NCBI GenBank assembly: GCA_020343595.1
Contig: CP070802.1
Span: forward strand, 1,077,431 to 1,109,870
Source: Caldifarciminota bacterium
GTDB lineage: Bacteria; Hydrothermota; Tepidihabitantia; SM23-42
DNA length: 32,440 nt
Direction: 5' to 3'
Shown: piece after piece, positions 1-6,375 of the stretch
How the letters are laid out: each line of letters opens with the position of its first letter
Position numbering within the stretch: the stretch's first letter is position 1
Notes under the pieces: model-generated
Seen by the model: the letters and a program-made list of their open reading frames with translations, nothing else
Database searches by the model: none
Told to the model about the DNA's origin: nothing
Made by a program: the position numbers and the translations under genes

Positions 1-47
1 TCAAGTTCGGGAAAATCAAGTTTTTTCGTGACTTTCTTGAAAACCAT
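1..47 (-). CDS. ileS: 5' end of a gene resembling isoleucyl-tRNA synthetase (partial, runs off the left edge)
   Basis: Only 15 codons are visible, reading MVFKKVTKKLDFPEL from an ATG at 47-45. This resembles the usual N-terminus of bacterial isoleucyl-tRNA synthetases (MFKKV..KLDFP.LE), which charge tRNA-Ile in the cytoplasm. The identification rests on that short match alone. That a gene begins here is better supported: a near-perfect promoter (-35 at 81-76, -10 at 59-54) places its expected transcription start on the A of this ATG, so the mRNA would be leaderless. No Shine-Dalgarno sequence is present. Confidence 0.5.
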   Translation of the reverse strand, partial: MVFKKVTKKLDFPEL

Positions 48-53
48 GTGTGT

Positions 54-81
54 ATTATAGCGTTTTTTTGCCTTTTGTCAA
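54..81 (-). promoter_or_regulatory. Leaderless promoter of the left-edge gene
   Basis: On the minus strand the order is TTGACA (81-76), 16 bp, TATAAT (59-54), ACACAC, ATG (47-45). Both hexamers match the sigma-70 consensus exactly. The six bases between the -10 box and ATG put +1 on the start codon. The same arrangement recurs at rfbD, mglB and the Wzz-like gene. Confidence 0.85.
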
Positions 82-143
82 CAAATCCGCTTATTTTTTG
101 GGATATTCCGTACTACACCCGGATTTTACTACTATGGAATTAC

Positions 144-593
144 TCAGTATTCTGCGTAGTAGACTTTGTACATATCATCAGTCTTTATGAGCCTTGCCTG
201 CACTGTACGCGGCTTCACTATGCCGCCAAAGGCCAGTACCCGCTCGCCTTCATACCTGGCAAGGACTCTTAAGCCCAGACTGCAGCGGCCAAAGATAGTA
301 TTATCAGCCGTGGTAGAGTCTACCCACACCTTCAAGCCCCTCATCTGTACATTAATCGAGTCGACTTCGGCGAAAAAACGACCCAGAGCGTCGATGAGCT
401 GATCACGGGTCAGATCATTATTATCCCCGTATTGAATATCAAGATAGGCACTGACAATCGCAATCGATTTATGTTCTACTACGTTCTTGAGGTCATTTAT
501 GTCGTTTTTCATTCGTCTTTCTTCAGTCGGGTAGAAGAGCCAGATTATGACCACAAAGATGATAACCAGTGGTACTATCAATAATTTCTTCAT
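144..593 (-). CDS. Small membrane-anchored protein, possibly NTF2/SnoaL-like fold
   Basis: 149 residues. A hydrophobic segment at about residues 3-21 follows two lysines and looks like an uncleaved signal anchor; the remaining 125 or so residues are soluble and probably periplasmic. The pattern of an N-terminal helical stretch followed by strands ending in a K-x-Y-Y-like tail loosely resembles NTF2-like domains, but no motif proves it. The ATG overlaps the TGA of the upstream CcdA fusion gene (ATGA, 590-593), so the two are translationally coupled and probably co-transcribed. Function unknown; the coupling suggests a role linked to envelope thiol chemistry, which is inference only. Confidence 0.6.
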   Translation of the reverse strand: MKKLLIVPLVIIFVVIIWLFYPTEERRMKNDINDLKNVVEHKSIAIVSAYLDIQYGDNNDLTRDQLIDALGRFFAEVDSINVQMRGLKVWVDSTTADNTIFGRCSLGLRVLARYEGERVLAFGGIVKPRTVQARLIKTDDMYKVYYAEY

Positions 594-2026
594 GCTGACA
601 GAACTAGAAGAATGCCAAGCGCAAGAAATAGTAATGCAGTCAGGAGTTTTATGACGGAAATCCTTGAACTCAAAGCTTTGGTGATGCGCTGCGTCGTGAA
701 GATGATTGCCATGAGTGCGAAGAGTATCAATGGAACGACAAACATAATATTATACAGCACCAGGGATAGAATCGGCCTTATCTGCCATCCTGCTTTCGAA
801 ATCATGAACGTGATGGTAGGTAAATATATCTGCCCGGTACAGCCGAATTCGAGAAAGGAAATGAACAGCCCGGCCACGAACGAACCGAGAATAATGCCGC
901 CAGTTGCAGTTTTCTCCTTGATGTCACGGTGGATTCGTTGTTTAATACCCAGAGGTAGTTGCAGGATCATTTTTTCGAGCTGTCCTCTTCTTGCATAGAA
1001 ATAATCACGCAGGCTCAATATGCCGAGCACAAAGGCGATTATGCCGAAGCACAGAAAAATGATCTTCGCGATAAAGTCGTAGCCAGCCAGATACTTCAAA
1101 AGACTATAGGCACCGACGCCGATAAGAAAATAAGCGATGAATACCGCGCTGATAAAGGAAACCGCCATGAGCACGATGTCCCGGCGCCTGCGGCCAAGGA
1201 AAAGCAGATAACTCACGAAGAAGATAATCGTTGCGAAGGCGCATGGATTTACGCCATCGAGCAACCCGGCAATAGCAATGCCCAAAATTGAAAACTGGCC
1301 AAATCGTCCCAGGATACCACGCTCGGCGTCCTGTAATACAGTATCAACAGCAGCGTCGCTGAGTTCTTCATATTTCTCGAACAATCGATAAAGACTCTCA
1401 GATGTTATATTCTCCCTGAGCAAATAGCCCTTGCCGACTATGACAACGGGGACGAGCAACCTCTCGTCCTCGGGAATACCAACCGCCGCAGATAGCGCCT
1501 CGAGTATTATCTTATTGGTATCAGAAAGCACATCATGTCTTGAAATATGAATGTTCTTGTAGGTATCTTCCAAACTGCTGAACAGCGCTTCAAGACGCGC
1601 ACATTCACGGCACCTGGGTTGGTAGAAATAGAGAACCTCGATCTCGCCTTCGATCGTCGGAAAAGTATCGTCTTTCTCTATCTCTTTCACCACCGCAGGC
1701 TTTGATCTGGGAAATGCTTTGAGTACGACTTCGAGCCTTGCATACAAACTCTCCGGACCATAAAATACCGTGTCCCCGACAAAAATAACCGGTAAATCAT
1801 CACCATACGTATTCCTTTCCTTCTCCTTCTCTTCAAGCAATTTATAATTCGCCAGTATGTCTATATCAAACTTCTTCAGGCTGAATACATACTTTTTCTG
1901 GAGATTCGGAATGTCAACCAGAAGATTGTCCATGCAGTGACCGCAAGAAGGGCGGTAGAAGAAATGCATAACCGAACCACTGTTCGATTGACTGCTGATA
2001 ATTAGGGCAAAAAGGATCGAAATCAT
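590..2026 (-). CDS. Thioredoxin-thioredoxin-CcdA fusion (DsbD-like thiol-electron transporter)
   Basis: 478 residues. A short hydrophobic N-terminus (1-11) is followed by a thioredoxin-like domain with SCGHC at 27-31, a second thioredoxin-like domain with CREC at 139-142, and from about residue 245 a polytopic membrane domain of the CcdA/DsbD type. The conserved membrane cysteines lie in NPCAF (260-264) and FGCTGQ (394-399). The family passes electrons from cytoplasmic thioredoxin across the inner membrane to extracytoplasmic acceptors. Here two extracytoplasmic redox domains precede the membrane domain, unlike the E. coli DsbD order (beta domain, membrane, thioredoxin). No clear Shine-Dalgarno or own promoter is visible; it lies 79 nt after tRNA-Lys on the same strand and may be read through from that promoter. 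Confidence 0.85.
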   Translation of the reverse strand: MISILFALIISSQSNSGSVMHFFYRPSCGHCMDNLLVDIPNLQKKYVFSLKKFDIDILANYKLLEEKEKERNTYGDDLPVIFVGDTVFYGPESLYARLEVVLKAFPRSKPAVVKEIEKDDTFPTIEGEIEVLYFYQPRCRECARLEALFSSLEDTYKNIHISRHDVLSDTNKIILEALSAAVGIPEDERLLVPVVIVGKGYLLRENITSESLYRLFEKYEELSDAAVDTVLQDAERGILGRFGQFSILGIAIAGLLDGVNPCAFATIIFFVSYLLFLGRRRRDIVLMAVSFISAVFIAYFLIGVGAYSLLKYLAGYDFIAKIIFLCFGIIAFVLGILSLRDYFYARRGQLEKMILQLPLGIKQRIHRDIKEKTATGGIILGSFVAGLFISFLEFGCTGQIYLPTITFMISKAGWQIRPILSLVLYNIMFVVPLILFALMAIIFTTQRITKALSSRISVIKLLTALLFLALGILLVLSA

Positions 2027-2105
2027 GGCGCTGTGGGAAAATTATCATTTGTACAATAAGAAACTGGGATGATAGTACACGGGTGCTGAGTTATCATAAT
2101 CAAAA

Positions 2106-2178
2106 TGGGTCGTGCAGGATTCGAACCTGCGGCCACCGGATTAAAAATCCGATGCTCTGCCAACTGAGCTAACGACCC
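2106..2178 (-). tRNA. tRNA-Lys (anticodon TTT)
   Basis: Read on the minus strand from 2178 it forms a complete cloverleaf: acceptor GGGTCGT/ACGACCC, D arm GCTC...GAGC, anticodon stem TCGGA/TCCGG around loop TTTTTAA (anticodon TTT), and T arm GCAGG-TTCGAAT-CCTGC. The discriminator base is A at 2106. CCA is not encoded; TTTTG follows. A consensus promoter ends only 7 bp before the mature 5' end. Confidence 0.97.
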
Positions 2179-2185
2179 GCATTTC

Positions 2186-2213
2186 ATTATAGCGAATACG
2201 GACCAAGTGTCAA
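2186..2213 (-). promoter_or_regulatory. Promoter of tRNA-Lys with little or no 5' leader
   Basis: TTGACA (2213-2208), 16 bp, TATAAT (2191-2186), then GAAATGC and the first base of the mature tRNA (G at 2178). Transcription should begin on that G or one base before it, so the primary transcript would need almost no 5' trimming. Confidence 0.85.
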
Positions 2214-2370
2214 TAATAAGGACGTTAATTTCGCTGTTCTCGTTCAAACAACGATACTTAATGCTTGATTCTTGATACTGGATAAGACACCCGTTCATTT
2301 CCCCGAGGCTCCGGTTCACCGTTTCAGCATTATGATGTTCTCAACTTCGGTCGAACAATAATCGACACCA

Positions 2371-2404
2371 TACTTTTCGAGCGAACAGGGCGGGTCGAGA
2401 AGTA
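2371..2404. repeat. Inverted repeat (TACTTTTCGA / TCGAGAAGTA)
   Basis: Arms at 2371-2380 and 2395-2404 pair at 9 of 10 positions around a 14-nt loop. A shorter relative, CTTCGAGCGAGTCGAGAAG, occurs at 2590-2608, so this looks like one of several dispersed palindromic elements in the interval. Confidence 0.5.
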
Positions 2405-2410
2405 TCAGCC

Positions 2411-2430
2411 CTAATTCTGTCTAATTCTGT
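2411..2430. repeat. Tandem duplication of a 10-mer
   Basis: The 10-mer CTAATTCTGT occurs twice in direct tandem (2411-2420 and 2421-2430), at the junction between two repeat elements. Confidence 0.6.
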
Positions 2431-2436
2431 GATGCG

Positions 2437-2470
2437 GAGATTGCTTCGTCGCTACACTCCTCGCAATGAC
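2437..2470. repeat. Dispersed GAGATTGCTTCGTC...TCGCAATGAC repeat, copy 1
   Basis: Starts GAGATTGCTTCGTC and ends TCGCAATGAC with a 10-nt centre. The reverse complement begins GTCATTGCGAGGAG, a non-coding repeat pattern I recall from many unrelated bacterial genomes. A second copy with the same 14-nt and 10-nt arms and a different centre lies at 2633-2670. Confidence 0.7.
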
Positions 2471-2545
2471 AGGTGCATATGTAGCTTCTCCCGGTCTCTG
2501 TTTCGCAGCAAAGTGTGTCTTCAGGAGCGAAGCGCCATGAGCGTC

Positions 2546-2579
2546 AAGGGGACAGGCACCTCATGGAGCCAGTCCCCTT
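2546..2579. repeat. Hairpin element AAGGGGAC...GTCCCCTT
   Basis: Arms at 2546-2560 and 2565-2579 match at 13 of 15 positions around the loop TCAT. I recall elements of the form GGGGACAGGCACC...GGAGCCAGTCCCC from many environmental genomes, some near REP-associated transposases; no transposase is present here. The stem is not followed by a T-run on the plus strand beyond TTT, so I do not call it a terminator. Confidence 0.65.
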
Positions 2580-2589
2580 TCCCGTTACT

Positions 2590-2608
2590 CTTCGAGCGAG
2601 TCGAGAAG
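2590..2608. repeat. Short imperfect palindrome CTTCGAGCGAGTCGAGAAG
   Basis: A compact imperfect palindrome related to the inverted repeat at 2371-2404, lacking that copy's central insertion. Confidence 0.45.
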
Positions 2609-2632
2609 CACCACTGCTAATACTTTAATACT

Positions 2633-2670
2633 GAGATTGCTTCGTCCACCTATGGTTGACTCGCAATGAC
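2633..2670. repeat. Dispersed GAGATTGCTTCGTC...TCGCAATGAC repeat, copy 2
   Basis: Same 14-nt left and 10-nt right arms as the copy at 2437-2470, but with a 14-nt centre of unrelated sequence. It ends 26 bp from the rfbB stop codon. Confidence 0.7.
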
Positions 2671-2696
2671 GGAACGCGTGCGGCGTAGTTGAGTCG

Positions 2697-3719
2697 TTAG
2701 GTTTCAGTAAGTCCCAGTGTTGAGTAGTACTTGCGGTAAAAACTGCGGTAGGCACCGGTCTGGGTGTTTTTCAACCACTCACCATTCTTCCGGTACCATC
2801 TCATAGTCTTTTCAAAACCGGATTGAAAAGACACACACGGCTGCCAGCCCAGCTGCCTTTTTATCTTCGAAATCGACAGAGCATACCGACGGTCGTGACC
2901 AGGCCGATCTTTTACATGCTCTATCAGCGCTAGTGGTTTACCTAGAGTCTTCAATATTTGCTTTATTATCTCAATGTTGGCTCGTTCATGCTGTCCGCCG
3001 ACATTGTATATCTCGCCAAGCTTGCCTTTTCTCACAACGAGATCGATAGCCCGGCAGTTATCTTCGACATATATCCAGTCCCTGACCTGCAGGCCATCGC
3101 CGTACACGGGGATCTTCTTACCATTCATCGCATTAAAGATGACGAGTGGTATGAATTTCTCAGGAAACTGGTAGGGTCCGTAGTTATTAGAAGACCGGGT
3201 GATCACCACTGGCAATCCATAGGTGCGGTAATACGCCATGACCAGACCATCGGCTGCCGCCTTGCTTGCAGAATATGGGCTCGAGGGGTTAAGAACAGAG
3301 TCCTCTCTAAACTTACCGCGTGCAATCGAACCATAGACCTCGTCGGTCGATATCTGAACGAACCTCGTTACGCCATAGTGAAGCGCACAGTTCAACAACA
3401 CGCCAACGCCGAGGAAATTTGTCTTAAGAAACGCATCGGGCGAGGTGATGCTGCGGTCAACGTGACTCTCTGCCGCGAAATTGATGACTGCATCGGGTCT
3501 GAATCTTTTGAACACTTTTCTCATCTGCGTGGCATTTGTTATATCTGCTTTAACAAACCCATAATTTCGGTTTTTCTCAAGACCGCTGAGGTTTTCAAGA
3601 TTACCTGCATAGGTCAGCTTATCGATATTTAGTATCTCGTGGCGTGGATATTTTTTTACGAAGAACCTGATGAAATTGGACCCGATAAACCCGCATCCAC
3701 CCGTTATGAGAACTCTCAT
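2697..3719 (-). CDS. rfbB: dTDP-glucose 4,6-dehydratase
   Basis: 340 residues, the normal length. It converts dTDP-D-glucose to dTDP-4-keto-6-deoxyglucose with bound NAD, the second step of dTDP-L-rhamnose synthesis in the cytoplasm. Visible features are the Rossmann motif GGCGFIG at 7-13, NFAAESHVDRS at 80-90, the catalytic TDEVYG at 125-130 and YSASK at 149-153, and the C-terminal substrate segments NNYGPYQFPEK and YNVGG. It is the last gene of the minus-strand rfb block, 27 nt after the RmlC-like gene, and ends at repeat-rich DNA. Confidence 0.97.
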   Translation of the reverse strand: MRVLITGGCGFIGSNFIRFFVKKYPRHEILNIDKLTYAGNLENLSGLEKNRNYGFVKADITNATQMRKVFKRFRPDAVINFAAESHVDRSITSPDAFLKTNFLGVGVLLNCALHYGVTRFVQISTDEVYGSIARGKFREDSVLNPSSPYSASKAAADGLVMAYYRTYGLPVVITRSSNNYGPYQFPEKFIPLVIFNAMNGKKIPVYGDGLQVRDWIYVEDNCRAIDLVVRKGKLGEIYNVGGQHERANIEIIKQILKTLGKPLALIEHVKDRPGHDRRYALSISKIKRQLGWQPCVSFQSGFEKTMRWYRKNGEWLKNTQTGAYRSFYRKYYSTLGLTET

Positions 3720-3746
3720 TGCTGGATTTCTGAACAGATAAAGATT

Positions 3747-4220
3747 CTAACCATCCTTACGGGACCAGTCGTAAGGAATGTCTGAATCGTGGGCAGGTTT
3801 ACGGTACTCATCGGGTTTGTCATAAGCATAAGGTTCTGTTACGATATTTACGATCATCGCTTCGCTACTGCTGATGCATTTGAAACCATGCCACACATAT
3901 TTCGGTATGTGTATGAGAATGTGATTATGCTCGCCGACAAAGAATTCTTTGAGTACTCCGCGGGTCGGGCTATCTTTGCGGTCATCATACAACACGATCT
4001 TTGCCATACCACACAGGACGGTCATGTTGTCATCCTGAAGTTTGTGGCAGTGCCATGCTTTGACAACACCCGGATACGCAGTAGTAACATAAACCTGGCC
4101 GAATTGTGAGAATTCTTTGTCATCGGCGCGGAGTATTTCCATCAACCGGCCACGCTCATCCGGGATCAACTTCAGGCTTCTGACCGAAACCCCGGAGATC
4201 AATTTTTCATTAGCCATCAT
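3747..4220 (-). CDS. rfbC: RmlC-like dTDP-4-dehydrorhamnose 3,5-epimerase family cupin
   Basis: 157 residues, shorter than typical RmlC (about 180). It shows the family's DERGRLMEI near the start, a histidine segment KAWHCHKLQ at 54-62 in the place of the usual RGLHYQ, IPKYVWHGF at 105-113, and a closing DSDIPYDW that matches the E.GI.WND end of RmlC. Its place between rfbA and rfbB supports the 3,5-epimerase step. The divergent active-site segment leaves open a related isomerase acting on another dTDP-4-keto sugar. Two adjacent ATGs are possible starts; AGGAG lies 3 nt before the first (4220) and 6 nt before the second (4217), which may be the real one. Confidence 0.8.
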   Translation of the reverse strand: MMANEKLISGVSVRSLKLIPDERGRLMEILRADDKEFSQFGQVYVTTAYPGVVKAWHCHKLQDDNMTVLCGMAKIVLYDDRKDSPTRGVLKEFFVGEHNHILIHIPKYVWHGFKCISSSEAMIVNIVTEPYAYDKPDEYRKPAHDSDIPYDWSRKDG

Positions 4221-4229
4221 TTGCTCCTA

Positions 4230-5297
4230 TCACTTGATTATCTGAACGTAACTTTGATCACCGAGTATGAATTTATGGGTCCTGGGTGATTCATTTATCT
4301 GGTTTATGACGACATTTCTACCGAGTATAGAGCGGTCGATTCGGTTCTCCAGATTGCGAATCGTTGCACCATCCATTATCACGCTGCATTCTACCTCGGA
4401 ATTCTCAATCGTCACATTCGCACCGATCGAAGAAAATGGACCGACGTACGCCTTTGAGAGTCTTGAATTCTGTCCAATTATTGCCGGTCCCCGGATTATA
4501 CTCTTTTCAATGACAGCGCCCTTTTCTACCACAACGTGTCCGTTCAACGTTGAATCAACTACTTCACCTTTATTATCTGGTTTGATATCCTGCAGGATAA
4601 GCAGGTTGGCTTCTATAATGTCCTCGGGTTTGCCGGTATCCTTCCACCAGCCTTTCACGGTTTGGGATTCCACCCGGTAACCGTTGTCCAGTAGCCATTG
4701 TATTGCATCGGTTATCTCTAATTCGTTGCGCCAAGAAGGTTTTATATGCTCGATCGCCTTATGGATCTCATTGTCAAAGAGATAAATGCCGACCAGCGCG
4801 AGATTGGAAGGTGGTTCTTTCGGCTTCTCGACCAACTTCTTTACATTTCCCTTGCCATCGACCTCGGCAACCCCAAACTCCTGGGGATTATCAACTTCGG
4901 TAAGAAGGATCAATGCATTGGGATGATTCTCTTTGAACTGTTTCACAAGTTCATCCAGACTATCCTTCAGTATATTATCACCCAGATACATCATGAATGG
5001 CTCGTTACCCAGGAATTCGCGAGCGACCTTAATAGCATGAGCAAGGCCAAGAGGAGATTCTTGCGGGATATACTCAATGTTGATATTCCAATTCGCTCCA
5101 TCGCCCACAACGCTCATCACTTCATCTCTGGTATCGCCTACAACTATTCCGATATCCTTAATACCGACTCGCACCAGTGATTCAATTCCATAAAAGATGA
5201 TAGGTTTGTTAGCTATGGGAATGAGCTGCTTAGCGCCTGTATAGGTCAACGGTCTCAAACGTGTGCCAAAACCGCCAGAGAGTATCAATCCTTTCAT
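4230..5297 (-). CDS. rfbA: Glucose-1-phosphate thymidylyltransferase, long form
   Basis: 355 residues. It joins glucose-1-phosphate and dTTP to give dTDP-glucose, the first committed step to dTDP-rhamnose. The nucleotidyltransferase signature GGFGTRLRPLT is at 8-18 with the substrate segment ANKPI at 29-33. A C-terminal left-handed beta-helix (about 245-350, with isoleucine/valine-spaced hexapeptide turns) marks it as the long RmlA type found in archaea and various bacteria, not the 290-residue enterobacterial type. It has its own promoter in the 34-nt gap after rfbD, with a predicted leader of only about 4 nt and no Shine-Dalgarno. Confidence 0.95.
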   Translation of the reverse strand: MKGLILSGGFGTRLRPLTYTGAKQLIPIANKPIIFYGIESLVRVGIKDIGIVVGDTRDEVMSVVGDGANWNINIEYIPQESPLGLAHAIKVAREFLGNEPFMMYLGDNILKDSLDELVKQFKENHPNALILLTEVDNPQEFGVAEVDGKGNVKKLVEKPKEPPSNLALVGIYLFDNEIHKAIEHIKPSWRNELEITDAIQWLLDNGYRVESQTVKGWWKDTGKPEDIIEANLLILQDIKPDNKGEVVDSTLNGHVVVEKGAVIEKSIIRGPAIIGQNSRLSKAYVGPFSSIGANVTIENSEVECSVIMDGATIRNLENRIDRSILGRNVVINQINESPRTHKFILGDQSYVQIIK

Positions 5298-5307
5298 TGT
5301 TGAGTGA

Positions 5308-5335
5308 ATTATAGCAATAACTGACCAAAAATCAA
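5308..5335 (-). promoter_or_regulatory. Internal promoter of rfbA
   Basis: TTGATT (5335-5330), 16 bp, TATAAT (5313-5308), then 10 nt to the ATG of rfbA. The -35 box overlaps the TGA stop of rfbD (5334-5332). The expected start lies about 4 nt before the ATG, giving a nearly leaderless message for rfbA-rfbC-rfbB. Confidence 0.7.
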
Positions 5336-6183
5336 GGTTTTCGAAGCAGGCTCTTGATGAAATCAGTCAGCGCTTCTTCCCATGATTTCATCTGACATGA
5401 GAACAGAAATTCGTAGTTATGCGATGCCAGCGGCGAGAAGCGAGGCCGTTTTGCCAGCAAGTTCAACTCTTCGATCTTGACCGCTCTGATTGTGGTTTTG
5501 AATCTCATTATCTTCTTGGCGCGCAAGACAAAATCCAGCCATGAAGCAATGCCTTTGTTCACGATATGATATACCCCGTAATTTTCAGACTTGATCAACC
5601 GCAGGATTGCATCTGCCAGGTGGTCAATATAAGTCAAAGAAGCGAACTGATCACAGATGACATCGATCGATCCAGGTTTCTTGTCACTGGCAAGAAACTT
5701 TGATATGAACGTCTTGGAATTTTGGCCAAACAACCACGAAGTACGCGCAATGAAGTAGCGCTCGCAGATATCTTTGATATAGCGCTCACCCAAGAGTTTT
5801 GTCCGACCGTATTCACTGATGGGGTGCGGCATGCTGTATTCTGAGTAAGGCTCCTCACTATTTCCGTCAAAGATAAAATTAGTACTTGTATAGAGCATCT
5901 TGGCTCCAATCTTATTGGCGATAATGGCCAAACCCATAGTACTCAGCGCATTTACCTGCAAGGCAAGATTCTGCTCCTGCTCGCAAGTATCGACGTTGCT
6001 TACTGCGGCAAAGTGAAGTATGGCATCCGGACGGTAATCAAGTAATACTTTGTTGGTCGCCCTGAAATCGGTTATATCGAGCTGCTTGATATCGGTTGCC
6101 AGGAATTTGATCTTTTCTTTACGCAGCAGGCGCGTCATCTCCGTGCCCAGGGCTCCTTCCGCACCACTGACGAATACTTTCAT
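5332..6183 (-). CDS. rfbD: dTDP-4-dehydrorhamnose reductase
   Basis: 283 residues from the ATG at 6183. It is an NAD(P)H-dependent short-chain reductase for the last step to dTDP-L-rhamnose. It shows the cofactor loop GAEGALG at 7-13, HFAAVSNVDTCE at about 57-68, TSTNFIFDG at 99-107 and the catalytic YGRTK at 125-129, as expected for RfbD. A GTG two codons upstream is in frame, but the promoter puts the transcription start on the A of the ATG, so the GTG would not be in the message. First gene of the rfb block, divergent from asnA. Confidence 0.93.
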   Translation of the reverse strand: MKVFVSGAEGALGTEMTRLLRKEKIKFLATDIKQLDITDFRATNKVLLDYRPDAILHFAAVSNVDTCEQEQNLALQVNALSTMGLAIIANKIGAKMLYTSTNFIFDGNSEEPYSEYSMPHPISEYGRTKLLGERYIKDICERYFIARTSWLFGQNSKTFISKFLASDKKPGSIDVICDQFASLTYIDHLADAILRLIKSENYGVYHIVNKGIASWLDFVLRAKKIMRFKTTIRAVKIEELNLLAKRPRFSPLASHNYEFLFSCQMKSWEEALTDFIKSLLRKP

Positions 6184-6189
6184 CAGCAC

Positions 6190-6217
6190 ATTATAGCCTT
6201 ACCCATACGGATGTCAA
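6190..6217 (-). promoter_or_regulatory. Leaderless promoter of rfbD
   Basis: TTGACA (6217-6212), 16 bp, TATAAT (6195-6190), GTGCTG, ATG (6183). Both hexamers are perfect. Only 13 bp separate this -35 box from the -35 box of the divergent asnA promoter. Confidence 0.88.
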
Positions 6218-6230
6218 TCAATTGTTCTCC

Positions 6231-6258
6231 TTGACTTTTATCACAATCTGGAGATAAT
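6231..6258 (+). promoter_or_regulatory. Promoter of asnA
   Basis: TTGACT (6231-6236), 16 bp, GATAAT (6253-6258). Expected start near 6265, leaving a leader of about 111 nt, the longest predicted in this window. Confidence 0.75.
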
Positions 6259-6264
6259 AGCTCC

Positions 6265-6375
6265 GATAGTGGTTTCCTTTGAGAATCCGTTGGTTCCACA
6301 AAATCTCAGATTCTTTGGGACTATTTTTTTCTCTGGACGAAAGAAGAATCTCGAAAATTAAGAAGGAGGAAGATA
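6265..6375 (+). promoter_or_regulatory. asnA leader with possible alternative hairpins
   Basis: AGAATC (6282-6287) can pair with GATTCT (6309-6314), with an outer ATAGT/ACTAT pairing (6266-6270 with 6320-6324), and is followed by seven T at 6324-6330, resembling an intrinsic terminator. AGATTCTT (6308-6315) can instead pair perfectly with AAGAATCT (6344-6351), which excludes the first hairpin. This looks like a possible attenuator. A strong ribosome site AAGGAGG (6363-6369) lies 6 nt before the ATG. The leader is too short and lacks the motifs for a standard T-box. The fold is inferred by eye. Confidence 0.35.

Larger units (their letters stand above)
2214..2696. other. Non-coding interval rich in repeat elements
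   Basis: No convincing gene in 480 bp between the tRNA promoter and the rfbB stop codon. From about 2371 it is largely a patchwork of short repeat elements, listed individually below. A short open frame at 2429-2620 runs through these repeats and has no protein-like composition. The stretch 2214-2370 shows nothing I recognise. Confidence 0.7.

Noticed and set aside
2023-2319. 98-codon frame on the minus strand across the tRNA
   Set aside because: Its middle is the translated tRNA-Lys gene, a well-known source of false proteins (SLAQLAEHRIFNPVAAGSNPARP-like); it has no ribosome site and overlaps the tRNA promoter.
2546-2579. Intrinsic terminator after rfbB or the tRNA
   Set aside because: The hairpin is not followed by a good T-run and its sequence matches a dispersed repeat type better.
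2958-3632. 224-codon frame antisense to rfbB
   Set aside because: It lies wholly within rfbB on the opposite strand, has no domain-like sequence and is explained by rfbB codon bias.
6282-6330. T-box riboswitch in the asnA leader
   Set aside because: The leader is only about 111 nt and lacks a recognisable specifier loop and the conserved T-box sequence.
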